This document shows positions 5,264 to 8,476 of a stretch of DNA of 8,476 bases, one piece after another (the first letter of the stretch is position 1; each line of letters starts with the position of its first letter). The stretch is from NCBI GenBank assembly GCA_014238345.1, contig JABABF010000197.1, positions 1 to 8,476 on the forward strand. Reading direction: 5' to 3'. The notes under the pieces were generated by a model, which saw nothing but the letters and a program-made list of their open reading frames with translations, was not told where the DNA came from and did no database searches. A program made the translations under genes and the position numbers. Source of the stretch: Gammaproteobacteria bacterium (GTDB taxonomy: Bacteria > Pseudomonadota > Gammaproteobacteria > JABABF01).

Positions 5264-6590
5264 TCTGTGGCGCATAGCGCAACCTAAGCGAGGGCGGCTC
5301 AGCGTTGTCGTGGTTGCTGTGCTGACACTGCTGTCGGCGGTGGGCGGGGCGTCAGAACTGCAGCTGCAAACCGATGTCACGGCGCTGGGCATAGGCGACA
5401 CGGTTGAGGTGTCGCTGTGGCTGAACTTGTCGGCGAACACCATGGCGCAGGGAGTCAATGCCGCCGGTGTCACCCTCAGCTGGAATGACCGCATCATCGA
5501 TTTGGTCGATTCGCAGATCGTTGGGGCGGCGGCATCGACGGTGCATGATTTCATCAGTACTCCGAGTCCTGCGGTGGTTTTGGTACAGGGCGAGGATGCC
5601 TATCATTTGGCCAGCATTCATTATGATGATGCGGGCATTGCCACTTTTGCGCTCAGCCTGTTGGCGGCGCGAGGAGCCTATAGCGCCACCACGATATCAT
5701 CTAGTGTGGTGCCTTGTGCTAGCAGTGGCTGTGGGCGCTTCGACTTAGTCAAATTGCACCTGCGGGTGTCGCAGGTGCCTACCGCAGGAACGGTGGTATC
5801 GCTGTTCTCGGTGGCTCCGCAATACGCGCAGAGCATTCGTGGTGCGACCGGGGATTCTTCGGCGACAGCAACCCTAGAGCTGGCCAGCTCTGGGGTGGTG
5901 GGTGCAGTGCGCACCGATGGGGTGCCGTTGGATATCCACTTCGCATCTGGATGGGATGTGGCTACGCTGTCGCTTAGTGGGTCGCCGTTGATCACTTCGC
6001 TGAACTATACCGTGTTGAATGAGCAGAGTCTGCAATTGACATGGTTTGGCAGCAGCGGCCTAGTCGATGGTCAGCTGCTCTCATTGCGAGCGGATGACGG
6101 ACAACAGGCAACCACCATTACGCTGAGGGTGGATGTGGTGGCCGAGATGTTGCGCGCCACGCCCTCCTCCTCGGTGGTGACCGCTGCTAGCACATTGGTA
6201 CTTATAGTTGAGGGATTTGATGCTGACGGCAATCAGGATCTAGATTATCAGCCGTCGTCATCGGCGACACTGATGGTCGTGCCGTCCCCTGCTAGTGTCA
6301 TGGCGGTGCGCGACCTGCAGCTGGGAGGCTTTGTGCTGAGGCGACTCTGGGCACCAGTGGAGGGCATATTGCAGCTGAGCGTGATTGATGGACTGTTGAG
6401 TAGTGTGCCGGTGGAGCTGCTCCTGCAAGCGATGACCACTCAGCTGCAGCTGCAGTTGGCTCCTGTCGCATCACTGGTAGCTGGCAGCTCATTTACGGTG
6501 ACCGTAATGGGGGTTGATGATTTTGGAGTGCAGGATCTAGATTTTTCCTTGTCAGATGGGCTCTTGCTCCAGCTCCAGTTCGACCAGTAG
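5238..6590 (+). CDS. Exported protein with cohesin-like N-terminal domain and Ig-like C-terminal repeats, possibly truncated
   Basis: About 450 residues from ATG 5238. The frame also allows TTG 5232 and GTG 5250; none has a clear ribosome site, so translation is probably coupled to cysM, whose end it overlaps. A signal peptide is clear: basic PKRGR, hydrophobic LSVVVVAVLTLLSAV, likely cleavage after VGGA. The mature start (LQTDVTALGIGDTVEVSLWLNL...GVTLSW) resembles the cohesin/carbohydrate-binding beta sandwich, including a Cys pair in PCASSGC. Two related C-terminal segments follow: VEGFDADGNQDLDYQ and VMGVDDFGVQDLDFS, in the style of Ig-like domains. The first repeat has about 90 residues; the second stops after about 45 at a TAG, leaving a Leu/Gln-rich end. 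It probably works outside the cytoplasmic membrane as a surface or secreted protein. The domain call is from pattern only; no function is known to me. Confidence 0.75.
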   Translation: MLTTVIATDLWRIAQPKRGRLSVVVVAVLTLLSAVGGASELQLQTDVTALGIGDTVEVSLWLNLSANTMAQGVNAAGVTLSWNDRIIDLVDSQIVGAAASTVHDFISTPSPAVVLVQGEDAYHLASIHYDDAGIATFALSLLAARGAYSATTISSSVVPCASSGCGRFDLVKLHLRVSQVPTAGTVVSLFSVAPQYAQSIRGATGDSSATATLELASSGVVGAVRTDGVPLDIHFASGWDVATLSLSGSPLITSLNYTVLNEQSLQLTWFGSSGLVDGQLLSLRADDGQQATTITLRVDVVAEMLRATPSSSVVTAASTLVLIVEGFDADGNQDLDYQPSSSATLMVVPSPASVMAVRDLQLGGFVLRRLWAPVEGILQLSVIDGLLSSVPVELLLQAMTTQLQLQLAPVASLVAGSSFTVTVMGVDDFGVQDLDFSLSDGLLLQLQFDQ

Positions 6591-6729
6591 CCCGCAGCGT
6601 GCGATCAGCCACCCGTCTCGGGCATAATAGATAGCGTGATCGTATGGACTTTTCGCTCATGATTGAATCGTCTGCCATATTGCGCGGTGTAAAGCGCATC
6701 GCACCAGTTGCCTTGAGCAAGCCAGTAGC

Positions 6730-7626
6730 ATGAATGGCGCGGGGCTCTGTGCCGATCGCGTCGCTGTTGTCACCGGCGCCGGACGTGGCCTCGGTCGGAG
6801 CTACGCCGAGGCACTGGCGGCCGAAGGTGCGCGGGTGATTGTCAACGACATTGACCAGGCGGCAGCGGACGAGGTGGTGGCGGCCATTGTCGCAACGGGT
6901 GGTGAGGCGGTGGCTAACAGTGATGACATCACCAGCCGCGAGGCGGCTGGGGGCATTGTCGCACAGGCTCTGGAGCGCTTTGGCGGTCTGCATGCTGTGA
7001 TCAACAATGCGGGCATCTGCCGTGACCGTATGTTTGTCTCGCTGTCGGAGAGCGAATGGGACGATGTGGTACGGGTACACCTCAAGGGGCACTACTGTCT
7101 ATCTAGTCAGGCCTGTGCCTACTGGCGGGGTGAGTCCAAGGCGGATCGCACACCACAGGGGCGTATTGTCAACACTAGCTCTGGGGCAGGTTTGCAAGGT
7201 TCAGTGGGGCAATCTAACTACTCTGCCGCCAAGGCGGGCATTGCTGCATTGACCTTGGTGCAGGCGGCCGAGCTAGGGCGTTACGGCATAACTGCCAATG
7301 CCTTGGCACCTTCGGCGCGCACCGCTATGACGACCCAAGTGGAAATCTTTGCCGAGCGCATGAAGGTTCCCGAGGACGGTTCCTTTGATTATTACCACCC
7401 CGGCAATATCGCACCACTGGTGGTGTGGCTGGCGAGCGAGCAATCCGGGCATGTCAGTGGACAGGTGTTCGAGGTGGAAGGCGGCAAAATCATACTCGGC
7501 GATGGTTGGCGGCGCGGCCCAGAGGTGGACAACGGTGCGCGTTGGGAGCCAGCAGCAGTTGGTTCGGCGGTGGAAAGGCTGTTGCGGGATGCAACACCGC
7601 CGTTGCCAGTTTACGGGGCCGCCTAG
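6730..7626 (+). CDS. SDR-family NAD(P)-dependent oxidoreductase (HSD17B4-like type)
   Basis: Classical short-chain dehydrogenase/reductase, 298 residues, longer than the ~250 of FabG. Cofactor motif TGAGRGLG (15-22), Asp40 after beta-2 (favours NAD over NADP), NNAG (92-95), catalytic Ser151, Tyr164 and Lys168 (YSAAK). The usual active-site Asn in the NxKG segment is His117 (RVHLKGHY), and there is an insertion YWRGESKADRTPQGR (131-145); both are usual in the subgroup related to peroxisomal HSD17B4 and actinobacterial steroid-catabolism SDRs. A C-terminal extension of about 45 residues (GWRRGPEVDNGARW...) also fits that subgroup. Likely reaction: oxidation of a beta-hydroxyacyl-CoA to the ketone. 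ATG 6730 has a weak ribosome site and overlaps by ATGA the end of a 29-codon frame. The acyl-CoA dehydrogenase follows after 25 nt, so the two are likely co-transcribed. Confidence 0.92.
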   Translation: MNGAGLCADRVAVVTGAGRGLGRSYAEALAAEGARVIVNDIDQAAADEVVAAIVATGGEAVANSDDITSREAAGGIVAQALERFGGLHAVINNAGICRDRMFVSLSESEWDDVVRVHLKGHYCLSSQACAYWRGESKADRTPQGRIVNTSSGAGLQGSVGQSNYSAAKAGIAALTLVQAAELGRYGITANALAPSARTAMTTQVEIFAERMKVPEDGSFDYYHPGNIAPLVVWLASEQSGHVSGQVFEVEGGKIILGDGWRRGPEVDNGARWEPAAVGSAVERLLRDATPPLPVYGAA

Positions 7627-7651
7627 ACCCATCGCATCCTAGCACGAGGCC

Positions 7652-8476
7652 ATGGATTTTGCGCTCAGCAGTGAGCAACGGCTGATCGGTGATACGGCGG
7701 AGCAGTTTTTAGCGAAGCACAGCGCCTCAGAGAATGTGCGCTCAGCAATGGCCAGCCAATTAGGGCATGACCCAGAGCTGTGGCGCACCGTGGTGCAGGA
7801 CATGGGCTGGCAGGGGGTGCATCTGCCTGAAGACTGCGGTGGCCTAGGCCTCGGTTGGGTGGAGCTGGCGGTGGTGATGGAGGCTGCCGGTCGCCGCCTG
7901 CTGTGCGCCCCCTTCTTTTCCACCGCCTGCCTAGCTGCGCCATTGCTCGTTGCAGCGGCCTCGGCGGCACAGCGCGCACGATGGCTGGCACCGCTGGCGG
8001 AGGGGAAGACAGCCACGCTGGCTTTTATGGGGATCAATGGGCAGCACTGGGATGCCAGGGCCGCCAACGCTGTGGCACACCGCGATGGCGATGGCTATGT
8101 GTTGTCTGGTGAGCTGGGACATGTGGTTGATGGCCACAGCGCCGAGCTATTGCTTGTGGCGGCACGCGATGACGATGGGCTACTGTGCCTGTTTGCTGTA
8201 CCGCCAGAGAGCGCCGGAGTGGCTCGGCGACGTTTGCCAACCATGGATCAGACGCGCCCGCTTGCTGCGCTACGGCTCAGCGAAGTGGTCGTGTCGGCAG
8301 ATCAGCGTCTCGGTGAGCCAGGGGTGGCGGCGGAGCGCGCACTGGAACGCAGCTTGGCGCTGGCGACGGTGGCGCTGGCCGCCGAGCAAACTGGTGGCGC
8401 AAGTCAGTGTCTGGAGATGACCGTGGCCTACACTGCTGAGCGGCACCAGTTCTCGCGTAGCATCGCCTCTTTTCAG
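7652..8476 (+). CDS. Acyl-CoA dehydrogenase, N-terminal 275 residues (runs off the window)
   Basis: Flavin enzyme that introduces a double bond alpha-beta in acyl-CoA. It starts at ATG 7652 with GAGG close by; the frame is open to the last base, and about 100 further residues are expected. The N-terminus MDFALSSEQRLIGDTAEQFL, the segment LPEDCGGLGLGWVELAVVMEAAGR (58-81) and RHQFSRSIASFQ (264-275) are standard for the family. The middle differs from typical enzymes: where TEPxxGSD and NGxKxxITNA are expected it has AFMGINGQHWDARAAN and LSGELGHVVDGHSAELLLVAAR. This form is known from dehydrogenases in steroid and cyclic-acid pathways, some of which work as two-subunit pairs with one inactive partner. 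The catalytic Glu region is not covered fully, so activity cannot be judged. It forms an operon with the SDR. Confidence 0.93.
   Translation, partial: MDFALSSEQRLIGDTAEQFLAKHSASENVRSAMASQLGHDPELWRTVVQDMGWQGVHLPEDCGGLGLGWVELAVVMEAAGRRLLCAPFFSTACLAAPLLVAAASAAQRARWLAPLAEGKTATLAFMGINGQHWDARAANAVAHRDGDGYVLSGELGHVVDGHSAELLLVAARDDDGLLCLFAVPPESAGVARRRLPTMDQTRPLAALRLSEVVVSADQRLGEPGVAAERALERSLALATVALAAEQTGGASQCLEMTVAYTAERHQFSRSIASFQ

Noticed and set aside
6429..6455. CAGCTG/CTGCAG short repeat as a regulatory element
   Set aside because: It is Gln-Leu codon alternation inside the exported protein gene.
6671..6700. A sigma-70 promoter before the SDR gene (TTGAAT ... TGTAAA region)
   Set aside because: Spacing is wrong (about 19 bp) and the second hexamer is poor.

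Overview
The window looks like a chromosomal segment of a gammaproteobacterium with moderately high GC. This rests on the gene order (sigma-54-type regulator, pcnB, folK), which matches the cbrB-pcnB-folK order known from Pseudomonas, and on a CysM of clear gammaproteobacterial type. A marine gammaproteobacterium that degrades steroids or other cyclic acids (Halieaceae or SAR92-like) would fit, but this is inference. I see no plasmid, phage, transposase or CRISPR signature.

Left part, all on the minus strand and read from high to low coordinates. A membrane di-iron fatty-acid-hydroxylase/sterol-desaturase family enzyme (3916-3194) comes first. Next is a decayed remnant of the 3' end of a second gene of the same family (about 3165-3033). 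Then comes an NtrC/CbrB-family regulator with no receiver domain and a catalytically degenerate AAA+ domain (2811-1537), then poly(A) polymerase pcnB (1453-197, probably extending upstream from a non-standard start codon), and finally the first 25 codons of folK at the window edge (77-1).

Centre: a complete tRNA-Ala(UGC) gene with encoded CCA (4183-4257) reads rightwards from a good sigma-70 promoter and is followed by a GC-rich hairpin. It leads into cysM (4352-5263, GTG start), which overlaps by 26 nt an exported protein with a cohesin-like N-terminus and C-terminal Ig-like repeats, the last of which is cut short (5238-6590).

Right part, plus strand: an SDR oxidoreductase of the long, HSD17B4-like type (6730-7626) and, 25 nt later, the start of an acyl-CoA dehydrogenase (7652 to the edge, still open). 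Together they look like the beginning of a beta-oxidation-type operon for a bulky or cyclic acyl-CoA, possibly a steroid or terpenoid.

No plainly new multi-gene system is visible. The most informative oddities are the catalytically dead sigma-54-activator-like protein, the missing canonical start of pcnB, the hydroxylase-tail pseudogene, the in-frame 9-bp repeat array and the truncated Ig-like repeat.
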